Below, in pieces: positions 1 to 8,638 of a stretch of 64,000 bases of DNA (position 1 is the first letter of the stretch; each line of letters starts with the position of its first letter). This stretch comes from Anaerolineales bacterium. Its GTDB lineage: Bacteria > Chloroflexota > Anaerolineae > Anaerolineales > Villigracilaceae. A program made the position numbers and the translations under genes. The DNA lies in NCBI GenBank assembly GCA_030834895.1, contig JAUQXA010000068.1:26759-90758 (forward strand), written 5' to 3'. Below the pieces are notes generated by a model. It was not told the DNA's origin and made no database searches. It saw only the letters and a list, made by a program, of their open reading frames with translations.

Positions 1-2
1 CC

Positions 3-206
3 TCCGAAATGCTGGATGAAGTCCTGCGCTCTGTCGCCGCCGAAGGTCGCACCGTGGTGATGACCTCGCACGACCTCGCTCGCGCCGAAGACCTCGCCAC
101 ACGCTTCGATATCCTCTCGCGCGGCGTGATTGCCGCCTCCGCCAAGCACGAAAAACTGCAAAACTCAAACTTGCTCGCATTTTACAAGCAGGCATTGGTG
201 GATTGA
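3..206 (+). CDS. ccmA: Heme exporter ATP-binding subunit CcmA, C-terminal part
   Basis: The frame is open from the window edge, so only the last ~67 residues are present. The segment MTSHDLARAEDLA has the switch-histidine (H-loop) form of an ABC ATPase and is followed by a short C-terminal tail. It ends one base before ccmB. CcmA powers the CcmAB(C) complex, which in cytochrome c maturation System I releases heme-loaded CcmE. The identity rests mainly on the following ccmB and ccmC, since the Walker motifs lie outside the window. Confidence 0.82.
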   Translation, partial: SEMLDEVLRSVAAEGRTVVMTSHDLARAEDLATRFDILSRGVIAASAKHEKLQNSNLLAFYKQALVD

Positions 207-207
207 T

Positions 208-903
208 ATGGATATAAAACGCAACGCATCTCCATCTCTTTGGAAAGCCACCTTCGCCATCGTCCGCAAAGACCTCGCCGCCGAACTGCGCTCGTTCGAG
301 TTGGTCTCCGCCATGCTGGTCTTTTCACTGCTGGTCATCGTCATCTTCAACTTCGCGCTGGAACTAGACGTGAAGGTGAGACAGTCTGTCACCGCTGGCG
401 TATTGTGGACGACCTTTGCCTTCGCTGGCACACTGGGACTCAATCGCTCCATGGCGACTGAAAAAGATCGCGGTTGTCTGGATGGTCTCCTGCTTGCCCC
501 CGTGGACCGCTCCGCGATTTACTTTGGCAAAGCCCTCAGCAATCTTGTCTTCATGCTGATTGTCGAAGCCTTTGTGATTCCCATTTACAGTATGTTATAC
601 AACATCAACCTTTTCCGCCTCGACCTGCTCGGCGTCATCCTGCTCGGCTCGATTGGCTACACCGCCGTTGGGACGTTGCTCTCCGCCATGTCTGTACAGA
701 CCCGCACCCGCGAAGTGCTGCTGCCCATCCTGCTTTTCCCCGTTGCCATCCCTGTATTGCTGGCGGCGGTCAAAGCCAGCGGCGGATTGCTAGCAGGCGC
801 GGAATTTTCCGAAGTCCTGACTCCGCTCAACATCCTCATCGTCTATGACATTGTCTTCATCGCCGTTGCCTTTATGGTGTTTGATTACGTTGTGGAGGAA
901 TAG
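208..903 (+). CDS. ccmB: Heme exporter membrane subunit CcmB
   Basis: A 231-residue integral membrane protein with about six hydrophobic segments, of the usual CcmB length. The family-like stretch LGLNRSMATEKDRGCLDGLL lies near residues 75-95, followed by a cytoplasmic loop with a TRTREVLLPILLFP-type segment. I chose the ATG at 208, one base after the ccmA stop; a longer frame from 130 would overlap ccmA. CcmB is the permease partner of CcmA in System I cytochrome c biogenesis. This fits the multiheme cytochromes 5 kb downstream. Confidence 0.9.
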   Translation: MDIKRNASPSLWKATFAIVRKDLAAELRSFELVSAMLVFSLLVIVIFNFALELDVKVRQSVTAGVLWTTFAFAGTLGLNRSMATEKDRGCLDGLLLAPVDRSAIYFGKALSNLVFMLIVEAFVIPIYSMLYNINLFRLDLLGVILLGSIGYTAVGTLLSAMSVQTRTREVLLPILLFPVAIPVLLAAVKASGGLLAGAEFSEVLTPLNILIVYDIVFIAVAFMVFDYVVEE

Positions 904-908
904 TGTAT

Positions 909-1010
909 GTCGTTGCGAGGGCGCTCTTGCTTTTCGCCCGAAGCAATCTCTCGTAACGACACTGAGATTGCTTCGCCGCCAAAGTACAAGAGCGGCGGCT
1001 CGCAATGACA
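909..1010. repeat. REP-like palindromic repeat, 'GTCATTGCGAG' family, copy 1
   Basis: An imperfect long palindrome begins TGTCGTTGCGAGG and ends GGCTCGCAATGACA. Internal arms carry GAAGCAATCTC and GAGATTGCTTC. Related copies lie at 38897-39000 and 41239-41348. It fills the ccmB-ccmC gap. Confidence 0.75.
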
Positions 1011-1041
1011 TAAAGTCGTAATTTTTTATCAGGAGTAATTC

Positions 1042-1737
1042 ATGCAACCCAAACCAACCGCACTAAAAATACTTGATTTCGTGTCCATTATTGTTTTGGC
1101 AATTTCCACTTATCTGGCGCTTTTCTTTGCCCCGACCGAACAAGTGATGGGACAGGTTCAGCGCGTTTTTTATTTCCACATCGGCACTGCCTGGGTTGGA
1201 CTTCTAGGCTTTGTCCTTGCCGCCGTTGCGGGCATCGCCTATCTCGTCTCCAAGAACATGAAATGGGATCGTTTTGAAGTCGCCGCGGTGGAAGTCAGCA
1301 CCATGTTCTTCTTCCTGACCATTGTCCTCGGCTCCATCTGGGCGCGTCCTGCCTGGAATACCTGGTGGACCTGGGACCCGCGCCTGACCACCGCCGCCGT
1401 CACCGAACTCATATATATCGCCTACTTCATGCTCCGCGCGGGAATTGAAGACCCCGAAAAACGCGCCCGCTTCGGCGCAGTCTACACCCTGCTGGGTGGT
1501 CTCAGCGCCCCGATCACCTTCATGGTCATCCGTCTGTTCCGCACCATTCATCCCGTCATCGTCGGCGCGGCGAATGCCAACCAGGAAAAAATGAGCATGA
1601 CGCCCGATATGCGCGTCGCGTTTTTCTTCGCTTTATTTGCCTTTACAGTCATCTTCATCGACCTGATGTGGCACCGCATCCGCCTTGGCAGTCTGGAGGA
1701 GAAGGTCGAACAACTCAAACTCAAAGTCTCGATGTAA
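1042..1737 (+). CDS. ccmC: Heme exporter protein CcmC
   Basis: A 231-residue protein with six predicted membrane segments. The tryptophan-rich heme-handling motif reads WNTWWTWDPRLT around residues 108-120. Conserved histidines lie before it (VFYFHIG, about residue 46) and after it (RTIHPVIVG). CcmC belongs to the heme-handling protein family and loads heme onto CcmE. An AGGAG ribosome site sits 6 bases before the ATG. It is separated from ccmB by a palindromic repeat but is evidently the same cluster. Confidence 0.93.
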   Translation: MQPKPTALKILDFVSIIVLAISTYLALFFAPTEQVMGQVQRVFYFHIGTAWVGLLGFVLAAVAGIAYLVSKNMKWDRFEVAAVEVSTMFFFLTIVLGSIWARPAWNTWWTWDPRLTTAAVTELIYIAYFMLRAGIEDPEKRARFGAVYTLLGGLSAPITFMVIRLFRTIHPVIVGAANANQEKMSMTPDMRVAFFFALFAFTVIFIDLMWHRIRLGSLEEKVEQLKLKVSM

Positions 1738-1749
1738 TTGGAGAATCAC

Positions 1750-1908
1750 ATGGAAACCCCCGACACCTCAACTTATATGATCGCTGGCTTTGCTGTCAGC
1801 TTCCTCACCCTCGGACTTTACGTTCTCAGCTTGTACATCCGCAACCGCAACCTCAAACAGGATGCCGAGACCCTCGAATCGCTGGATAAACAGCTGACAA
1901 AAAAGTAA
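1750..1908 (+). CDS. CcmD-like small membrane protein
   Basis: A 52-residue ORF 12 bases after ccmC, preceded by a GGAGA ribosome site. The N-terminus (METPDTSTYM) leads into one membrane helix (IAGFAVSFLTLGLYVLSLYI), then a charged, coiled-coil-like tail rich in Lys and Asp/Glu. CcmD proteins are short single-helix proteins that stabilise CcmABC and follow ccmC, so size, topology and position all fit. Sequence conservation in the family is poor, so the name is a context call. Confidence 0.72.
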   Translation: METPDTSTYMIAGFAVSFLTLGLYVLSLYIRNRNLKQDAETLESLDKQLTKK

Positions 1909-1926
1909 TGTAAAACCTGTCACAAA

Positions 1927-1965
1927 TCAAAAAAGTCCGCGTATAATTGAAGCGGACTTTTTGAT
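1927..1965 (+). terminator. Terminator of the ccm operon
   Basis: Inverted repeat TCAAAAAAGTCCGC / GCGGACTTTTTGA around an 11-base loop. A TATAAT inside the loop (1943-1948) could also serve as the -10 box of the next gene at 1969. Confidence 0.8.
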
Positions 1966-1968
1966 TGG

Positions 1969-3606
1969 ATGAGACGCTACTGGGTTCTCGGACTGCTCTC
2001 GATCATCCTCGCCCTCAATGGTATGGCATTCACGCGCCAAAACTCATCCGCTCCCAATGCGGAGACTGCCTCTGCGTCTGACGCCAACCCGCCGCCCGGT
2101 CCCGATAGGTTCACCGTCCTCACTGTGGAATATCAGGCATACGAATGGACGATGGCGACCTGGAGATACAAAAAGCCTGTTTGCACGTTGATCGTTGATC
2201 ATGAAGGCATGCCAGTGCCGGGGGAAGTTTACAGGGATTGTGGCAAAGACATCTACGAAGACTGGATCGTTCAAGACCCCTGTGTCGAAAAAGATAAAAG
2301 AACCTGCGAAGGGTACTACGTCTTCAAAAGCGATAGTTACCTGGAAGAGAAGGAAGTCCCAATGGAACTCGAACCCGCCACGGCGTGGGTTTCCCTCGAG
2401 GATTGCGAACCCGTGGCAAGCGTTTCCACCAACGTCTGTGAAGGCAAACCGACGCTTGTCATCACGGGGCAGGAGCCTTTGCAGGACGAATCCATCACCC
2501 GCATCGAAGGGAAATATAACGGTGAGCCTTTTGACTGTGGAGGCACCTACTGCAAATTCCAGATAGTTGAAACGGGTCCGGAAGGCGTGCCCGTTGAGTT
2601 CTGGTCCTATTCCACTTATGGTGACAGCAGCGTCGTTTACACCGCCCAGGTCCGTGTGAAAAAAGTGGATGAGGGCGATCCCGATCAGCTTTATTGGTAT
2701 GTCGATATTCTGTCTTCGCAATGGATGGGACAAAGTGTTGCCACCTGCGCTGATTCCTGGAATGTCTTTCCGCCGGTTGGCGGCCCACCCGAATGGTTGA
2801 CCACCCCCAAACAAAGTGAAGAATTAAGCAGTGACATCCCCTATACCTATCTGGCCGCGAATCTGATCAAGCAGGGGGTGGCGGATGCGAGCGCCTGTCC
2901 CGATGGCGGAGTATCTCCCGGCGGCGGGGCCAACCAGTGCGGACTCGAAGCGGCCCGTCCCGCCATCATCGAATGGCAGAATCAATTCGACGGTTTGATC
3001 CTGTCCACCGCCGAGGAAAACGCCATTCCGGCGCGGTTGCTGAAAAACCTGTTTGCGCGCGAAAGCCAGTTCTGGCCCGGTCTTTATCAGGGCGCGGTGG
3101 ACGTAGGCTTGGGACAACTCACTGAAAACGGCGCAGATACAACCCTGTTTTGGAATGATTCATTCTTCGAGCAATTCTGTCCAATGATTTATCCCGAAGA
3201 CACTTGCGGGAACGGATACATGGGCTTGGATGAAGAACAACAAATCGGCTTGCGACAGGCCTTGGTAAGGAGTGTCAATGCGACTTGTGAAGATTGTCCT
3301 TTGGGGATCGACCTGGCGCGGGCTGAGTTTTCTGTGGTGGTCTTCGCACACACCATGACCGCCAACTGTAAGCAAACAGGTCAGGTTCTAGAAAATTACA
3401 CAGGCGAGTCGCCGGGGGAAGTTGCCGCGTATGAGGATTTGTGGAAATTTACCTTGGTCAACTACAATGCTGGCGGAGGATGTCTCGCCGAAGGTATCAC
3501 CCGTGCTCTCGGCGAAGGGCTGGAACTAACCTGGGACAATGTTTCTCCCTTCTTCAGCGGAGCCTGTTCCAGCGCGGTGGATTACGTCAACGATATTAGC
3601 AAATAG
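1969..3606 (+). CDS. Secreted protein with C-terminal lysozyme-like (SLT) domain
   Basis: 545 residues. A signal peptide or anchor (MRRYWVLGLLSIILALNGMA) is followed by a cysteine-rich N-terminal region of unknown type (residues ~50-300). The C-terminal part resembles a lytic transglycosylase fold: ARESQFWP has the candidate catalytic Glu at residue 365, then GLGQLT (~380), and NYNAGGG (~498) in place of the usual AYNAG. It probably acts on peptidoglycan or another glycan outside the cell. The SLT motifs are divergent and I recognise no specific subfamily. It is transcribed alone, between two terminators. Confidence 0.6.
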   Translation: MRRYWVLGLLSIILALNGMAFTRQNSSAPNAETASASDANPPPGPDRFTVLTVEYQAYEWTMATWRYKKPVCTLIVDHEGMPVPGEVYRDCGKDIYEDWIVQDPCVEKDKRTCEGYYVFKSDSYLEEKEVPMELEPATAWVSLEDCEPVASVSTNVCEGKPTLVITGQEPLQDESITRIEGKYNGEPFDCGGTYCKFQIVETGPEGVPVEFWSYSTYGDSSVVYTAQVRVKKVDEGDPDQLYWYVDILSSQWMGQSVATCADSWNVFPPVGGPPEWLTTPKQSEELSSDIPYTYLAANLIKQGVADASACPDGGVSPGGGANQCGLEAARPAIIEWQNQFDGLILSTAEENAIPARLLKNLFARESQFWPGLYQGAVDVGLGQLTENGADTTLFWNDSFFEQFCPMIYPEDTCGNGYMGLDEEQQIGLRQALVRSVNATCEDCPLGIDLARAEFSVVVFAHTMTANCKQTGQVLENYTGESPGEVAAYEDLWKFTLVNYNAGGGCLAEGITRALGEGLELTWDNVSPFFSGACSSAVDYVNDISK

Positions 3607-3612
3607 TCTAAA

Positions 3613-3659
3613 ACAGGTAAAAGACATCCCGCTCAATCATGGGCGGGATGTCTTGTTTT
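3613..3659. terminator. Bidirectional terminator
   Basis: The strong stem AAGACATCCCGC / GCGGGATGTCTT (3621-3632 and 3643-3654) is flanked by A-rich and T-rich runs. It serves the convergent genes ending at 3606 and 3660. Confidence 0.88.
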
Positions 3660-5054
3660 CTACTCGAAAATTCTTCGATACAGGTCTGATTCCAGCAGAC
3701 CATTCGGGTCACAGCGCTTCTTGAGCTTCTTGAACTTTTCGATGGTTTCTTCGCCGTAGAATTTCCGCGCGGTCTCGGCTGTGGTCTCGCTGTTCTTCGC
3801 AAAGTAGAACCTGCCGCCCGCGTTAACGACGATCTTGTCGAATTCCTGGAGCATTTCACCAAGCTTTGCTCGGTTCCTGTTGGTGACTTTGAAATCCAGC
3901 GCGAGGGAGAATCCGTCCACAGCGTGGGTGAGCAGGAATTTGTCGGGACGGTGACGCTTGGTCACGCCCAGATAAGAAGGGATGCTGCGTTTCAGTGATA
4001 TTGTCAACATCTCACGCCAGGCATCTTCGGCAGTTTCCTTGGGCACGAAGGATTGATACTGGATCATGCCGCCGCGTCCATACGAAAGCTCCCAATTTGG
4101 AACGTAATCGAGCAGGAAATGGAAGGCCGCATGAGACTGACGGAACGTATGCCGGGGAAGTGAAGCAACGTACTTGGCAATGTTGACCAGCGACCAGCCA
4201 AAATTATTCGCAAACGGTTTCATGAAAACATACAAAATGGACTTGGGAAAAACACCAAAGATGCGCGGCGGCAGGATTTGATTGCTCAACTTCATGGTTT
4301 CCTGCGGGTTCGGGTCTTCGTTGCCGTGCAAATAGTTTGCCGCATGAATTTGCCCGCGCCCAAGCCCCTTTCCGCCGTGAGTCGAATCCAGCCAGCCGAC
4401 AATGTAATCGTAACTCGGCGCATTGTCGAGCAGCAGGGAAAGATGCTCGTGCAAATCGTGCGCGGGCCAGGCGTGGACCTCCAGAAGGCCGGATTCAACG
4501 TGCTTCATCTGCAGGATGATCGATGTAAAGACACCCAGCATTCCAAGTCCGCTGATCATGGCATAGAAGAGGTCGCCATTCTTATTGGGCGAGCAGGTGA
4601 CTTCCGCGCCTGTAGGCAGGACAGCAGTGAACTCGACAACATGTTCACCAATGGTTCCCATTCTGAAGTTGTTCTTGCCGTGGATGTTTGCCGCCAGACA
4701 GCCGCCCAGGGTGGTTGTCATCGTGCCGGAGACGACGGGGGGCCACCAACCGTCGGGGAGCGTCTTGTGCCAGACCTGTTCGAGCGTGACACCAGGTTGG
4801 GCCGTGATAAGTCCAGTGGATGAGTCCCAGGCGGTAATGGCGTTCATGCCTTGCATATCGAGCATGATACCGCCGCCGATCAAGGCAGCATCGTTGTAGC
4901 TGCGTCCCGCCCCGCGCGAGTTGACGGGGAGACCTTCCTTCTTGGCCAGTTGGAATGCTTCGATGATTTCGTCGGTGGTTTTAGGCTTGATGAGATAGGA
5001 TGGAGCACTCATCGAGTGTCCAAAGTTTTCGAGTTGTGCGAATTTTTTCTGCAT
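3660..5054 (-). CDS. FAD-linked oxidase, DprE1-like
   Basis: 464 residues with a PCMH-type FAD-binding half. RGAGRSYNDAAL near residues 47-58 contacts the FAD pyrophosphate, and GGCLAANIHGKNN lies near 116-128. The C-terminal half is the substrate domain, ending in CDPNGLLESDLYRRIF, typical of the aldonolactone/DprE1-like oxidases. DprE1 oxidises the 2-hydroxyl of decaprenylphosphoryl-ribose and its partner DprE2 reduces the ketone. The upstream gene is an SDR, which suggests a polyprenyl-phosphoryl-sugar epimerase pair. The substrate is inferred. No strong ribosome site is visible before the ATG at 5054. Confidence 0.75.
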   Translation of the reverse strand: MQKKFAQLENFGHSMSAPSYLIKPKTTDEIIEAFQLAKKEGLPVNSRGAGRSYNDAALIGGGIMLDMQGMNAITAWDSSTGLITAQPGVTLEQVWHKTLPDGWWPPVVSGTMTTTLGGCLAANIHGKNNFRMGTIGEHVVEFTAVLPTGAEVTCSPNKNGDLFYAMISGLGMLGVFTSIILQMKHVESGLLEVHAWPAHDLHEHLSLLLDNAPSYDYIVGWLDSTHGGKGLGRGQIHAANYLHGNEDPNPQETMKLSNQILPPRIFGVFPKSILYVFMKPFANNFGWSLVNIAKYVASLPRHTFRQSHAAFHFLLDYVPNWELSYGRGGMIQYQSFVPKETAEDAWREMLTISLKRSIPSYLGVTKRHRPDKFLLTHAVDGFSLALDFKVTNRNRAKLGEMLQEFDKIVVNAGGRFYFAKNSETTAETARKFYGEETIEKFKKLKKRCDPNGLLESDLYRRIFE

Positions 5055-5127
5055 TTTATATTTTTCTATGTAAACCCCGTGGATTTAGTAATCCTCGAAG
5101 ATGGAAAACTTGCGGGGTTTCAGTTGG

Positions 5128-5928
5128 TTAGAATGACATTCGGCGGAAGATTACCGAGGGGATGTGTCGGATGACAAGCATGATCCAGCGCCAGATGGGG
5201 GCGGTGTAAATTACCTGCTTGCGCCTGCACATGGCTTTATAAATATCCTCGACAGCCTGCTCGGGCGTGATTGCAAAAGGCGTGCTACCCTGTGCGGCTT
5301 TGAGCATTTCGGTCTTGACGAAGCCGGGTTTGACGGTAAGCACGTTGACGCCGTGACGACTCAGCCGGTTGCGAAGCGCTTCCAGGTAAGTGGTCAGACC
5401 AGCCTTGGATGTATTGTAGCCGGGGTTGCCAATTCGTCCACGATCCCCTGCCACCGACGAGATACCGACGATCTGTCCCGCCTTCGCGCTTTGGAACATT
5501 TCCGCCACAGGGTTGAGCCAGGCCATTGCGCCGATCAGGTTGACTTCGACCATCTTGCGGTCGTCTTCAAAGTTGTAATTTTCCAACCCGGGGGGATAGT
5601 TGACTCCTGCCATGTAAACCAGCAGGTCAAGCCCGCCAAGGTCCGAAACGATTTTACGAAGCAGGGCAGGGACTTCATCATAATTTGTCACGTCATGCGC
5701 ATACGAAAAAGCGCGGACTTCCTTTTCAACAGAGTTGATTTTCTTGCAAAGTATTTCGAGCTTGTCCTTTTGAGGAGCAATCAGGGCAATGGTATAGCCT
5801 TCTTTTGCCAGTTTACAGGCTAGGACGGCGCCCATGCCAGTGGACGCGCCAACAATGATGCCGCGCCGCTTTGGATTTAATGGTGTTGATTGTGCAGATT
5901 TATATGGGGTAGACACGTGAGTCCTCAT
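5128..5928 (-). CDS. Short-chain dehydrogenase/reductase, DprE2-like
   Basis: 266 residues. The nucleotide-binding motif is GASTGMGAVLA (from ~residue 27), with a NAG-like segment YMAGVNYPPG, the catalytic Ser in GISSVAGDRG, and the active-site GYNTSKAG (Tyr and Lys kept). The C-terminal hydrophobic stretch (WRWIMLVIRHIPSVIFRRM) may sit on the membrane, as in DprE2-like enzymes. It is the first gene of a two-gene minus-strand unit; the 73-base gap to the oxidase contains a weak AAACCCCG/CGGGGTTT stem. It probably reduces the keto intermediate made by the oxidase. Confidence 0.75.
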   Translation of the reverse strand: MRTHVSTPYKSAQSTPLNPKRRGIIVGASTGMGAVLACKLAKEGYTIALIAPQKDKLEILCKKINSVEKEVRAFSYAHDVTNYDEVPALLRKIVSDLGGLDLLVYMAGVNYPPGLENYNFEDDRKMVEVNLIGAMAWLNPVAEMFQSAKAGQIVGISSVAGDRGRIGNPGYNTSKAGLTTYLEALRNRLSRHGVNVLTVKPGFVKTEMLKAAQGSTPFAITPEQAVEDIYKAMCRRKQVIYTAPIWRWIMLVIRHIPSVIFRRMSF

Positions 5929-6029
5929 GCTAAAACAGATATAAAAAACATTCTAACACAATCTTCCTATCAGCTAGAAAATGAGGCATGGCGGACGGAA
6001 GACAGGCATGGTACATATTTTTCTCGTCA

Positions 6030-6045
6030 AGTGACATATGTCACA
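6030..6045. promoter_or_regulatory. CRP/FNR-type operator before the decaheme gene
   Basis: The perfect palindrome GTGACATATGTCAC (6031-6044) matches the CRP consensus TGTGA-N6-TCACA at 9 of 10 positions. A possible -10 (TAAAAT, 6091-6096) places it about 65 bases upstream of the transcription start. A similar site precedes the TlpA-like gene at 52578. Confidence 0.6.
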
Positions 6046-6221
6046 TGAGAAATCGAGGAAAATTAACTTTCCATTAACCCTTTTATACGTTAAAATGTAG
6101 AATACGATTAATTTAGATATTAATATCTGGATTGTCGCAAAAATAAAGGAGGTGGAGCCTGACCAAATATAACTTAATATGAAGGTGTTGCAAGATCATT
6201 TTTACAAGGAGAATGCAGGAA

Positions 6222-8426
6222 ATGACACTCAAAAAAATATTAATCCTAGCTGGCACGCTGATCCTGGCAGCTGTTGTTTTGGCTGCTTGCGGCGGCGCGG
6301 CCACCGAGGCTCCTGTTGCGGTTGCAACTGAAGCCCCCACCAAGGCTCCCCCTCCCACAGCGACCCCGGTGCCCACAGTGGATCCTGCTGAAGCGATTAT
6401 GCCCATTTTCGCTGCTTCAGGTCATGCTGATGGTACCGCTGAGGCCTTTGTCCATTGGGATGATGTAACTGCCAATCCTGATGGCATCCCAGTAGCCTGT
6501 GCGAAATGCCACAGTGAAGCTGGCTTCGTTGACTTCATTGCTGATGGTAAGGTGGATGCGGCAGTGCCCGCTCCCGGCGCGGCGTTTACTTGCGCCATGT
6601 GCCATAACGATGCTGCCGACAAGTTGACCTCGGTTACCTTCCCCTCCGGCGCAGTCATCGAGAACCTCGGCCCAGAGGCTCGTTGTATGACCTGTCACCA
6701 GGGACGCGAATCCAAGGTTAGCCTGGACAAGAAACTGGCTGCCTTTGGTGAGAACCTTGACCCCGATGCCATGCCCGCACCTTACAAGGATGACAAGGGC
6801 AATGATGTTAAACTTTCCTTCAGCAACGTGCACTACTTTGCTGCGGGCGGCACACTCTATGGCTCACAGGTTCAAATGGGTTATCAATACGATGGCAAGA
6901 CCTACGATGCCAAACACCAGCATGTAGACGGTTTCAATACCTGTCTTGGCTGCCATGACTCACACAGCCTCGAAGTCAAGGTTGAGACCTGCACCGAATG
7001 TCATGCCGATGTGGCTGCCGTTGAAGACCTCAAGAACATTCGCGAACCCTCGTCTGCCGAGGATTACGATGGCGATGGCGACAAGACCGAAGGTGTTGCC
7101 TTTGAAATTCAAGGTTTACAGGAAACACTTTTGGGTTCGATGCAAGCTTATGCCTTGGAAGTTGCCGGTGCTGAAATCAAGTACGATGGCGCCACCTATC
7201 CATACTTCATGGGTGCTGATGGCAAGGCTTATCCAAATTGGACGCCCCGCCTGTTGAAAGCCGCATATAACTATCAGGTTTCCGTCAAGGATCCCGGTGC
7301 GTTTGCGCATGGCGGCAAGTACATCATCGAACTGCTGGTCGACTCCATTGAAGACGTGAATTCCAGCGCCAAATTGAAGACCAAGTTCGATACGACCGTC
7401 CTGACCCGTAACGATGCCGGTCACTTCGACGGCTCCGCCGAGGCTTGGCGTCACTGGGATGGTGAAGAAGCCGCTCCTTACGTTGTGCCTGTGGCTTGCG
7501 CCAAATGCCATAGCGGTTCCGGTCTGCCCACGCTCCTTGCAGGCGGGACAATCCCCGAAGAAGGCGTTCCCGCTGGCAATGGTTTGATGTGCGTCACCTG
7601 TCATGACGGCGCCAACTTCCCCGCCCGCTACGCTGTCAAGGATGTGACCATGCCCTCCGGCAAGGTTGTCTCCTTTGGTGAAGGTGATGATTCCAACCTG
7701 TGTTTGCAGTGCCACCAGGGCCGCGAGTCCAAGGCAAGTGTCGACAAGACCATTGCCGCCTTCAACCCGACCGACATGGATGTTGTCCCCGCGCCCTACA
7801 AGAACGACCAGGGCAAGGATGTCTTCCTCGGCTTCAAGAACATTCACTACTTCCCCGCCGGCGTGACCATCTTCGGCACCGAAGCCCAGGGCGCCTATGA
7901 ATTCGACGGCAAGACTTATGTTGGCATGAGCACCCACGCAGTTACCAAATGCGGTGACTGCCATGAAGTTCACGCACTGGAAATCGATGTGGCTGCGAAG
8001 TGCGCCACCTGCCATGCCGGCGCGACCGATGTCAGAGCCATTCGTATGGCTGCCCCGGATTATGATGGTGACGGCGATATCACAGAAAGCGCTTCATCTG
8101 AATTTGACGGGTTGCGCGAAGCCCTGTATACCCAGATCAAAGCCTACACCAAAGCCAAGGGGCTTGATGGCATCGTCTACAATGCCGCCGCCTACCCCTA
8201 CTGGTTTGCGGACAAGGATGGTAATGGTGAGCCTGACAAGAACGATACAGGTGGTAACATCGGTTACTCCACCTGGAGCCCGAACCTGCTCAAGGCTGCC
8301 TTCAACTATCAGTACGCAACCAAGGACCCGGGTGCCTTCGCTCACAATCCAAAATATGTTGCCCAGATCCTGATCGACTCGATTGAGGTTATGGGTGGCG
8401 ATGTGACCAAGTACGTTCGCCCATAG
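6222..8426 (+). CDS. Decaheme c-type cytochrome lipoprotein
   Basis: About 734 residues. A lipoprotein signal with lipobox LAAC is followed by a Pro/Thr/Ala-rich spacer and then ten CXXCH motifs. They fall in two sets of five, at residues ~93, 124, 155, 241, 257 and ~426, 457, 494, 577, 594. The two halves are clear duplicates (VPVACAKCHS, CxxCHQGRESK and KDPGAFAHxxKY recur in each). The protein should carry ten hemes on the outer face of the membrane and pass electrons to or from the NapC-like protein encoded next. I prefer the ATG at 6222 over 6213 because AAGGAG (6206-6211) would touch the earlier one. I recognise no named family beyond multiheme cytochrome. Confidence 0.9.
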   Translation: MTLKKILILAGTLILAAVVLAACGGAATEAPVAVATEAPTKAPPPTATPVPTVDPAEAIMPIFAASGHADGTAEAFVHWDDVTANPDGIPVACAKCHSEAGFVDFIADGKVDAAVPAPGAAFTCAMCHNDAADKLTSVTFPSGAVIENLGPEARCMTCHQGRESKVSLDKKLAAFGENLDPDAMPAPYKDDKGNDVKLSFSNVHYFAAGGTLYGSQVQMGYQYDGKTYDAKHQHVDGFNTCLGCHDSHSLEVKVETCTECHADVAAVEDLKNIREPSSAEDYDGDGDKTEGVAFEIQGLQETLLGSMQAYALEVAGAEIKYDGATYPYFMGADGKAYPNWTPRLLKAAYNYQVSVKDPGAFAHGGKYIIELLVDSIEDVNSSAKLKTKFDTTVLTRNDAGHFDGSAEAWRHWDGEEAAPYVVPVACAKCHSGSGLPTLLAGGTIPEEGVPAGNGLMCVTCHDGANFPARYAVKDVTMPSGKVVSFGEGDDSNLCLQCHQGRESKASVDKTIAAFNPTDMDVVPAPYKNDQGKDVFLGFKNIHYFPAGVTIFGTEAQGAYEFDGKTYVGMSTHAVTKCGDCHEVHALEIDVAAKCATCHAGATDVRAIRMAAPDYDGDGDITESASSEFDGLREALYTQIKAYTKAKGLDGIVYNAAAYPYWFADKDGNGEPDKNDTGGNIGYSTWSPNLLKAAFNYQYATKDPGAFAHNPKYVAQILIDSIEVMGGDVTKYVRP

Positions 8427-8450
8427 TTTCCCCAGTAAGCAGTAGTAAGA

Positions 8451-8488
8451 AAGACCCACCCACGAAATTAATTTCGTGGGTGGGTCTT
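8451..8488 (+). terminator. Terminator after the decaheme gene
   Basis: A 38-base perfect palindrome, AAGACCCACCCACGAAATT plus its complement, followed by a weak T-rich stretch. Confidence 0.88.
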
Positions 8489-8638
8489 GATTTATATAAT
8501 GCCCCGGTCACAAATTGCGTTTGCTTCCCATACAGGAGGCGCAATTTATGACCATGATGGGTATAATAACAGAAGGATTGCCAAAGGATGTGAGAGTGCT
8601 TCGAGCGTGGAATGACTTTGTGTTTTATGGAGGTGTCT

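Noticed and set aside
2044..2814. A 256-codon minus-strand frame
   Set aside because: It lies opposite the secreted lysozyme-like gene, with no start signals or motifs.
7116..8015. A 299-codon minus-strand frame opposite the decaheme gene
   Set aside because: The plus strand encodes CXXCH motifs throughout. The reverse frame is a by-product of the codon usage.
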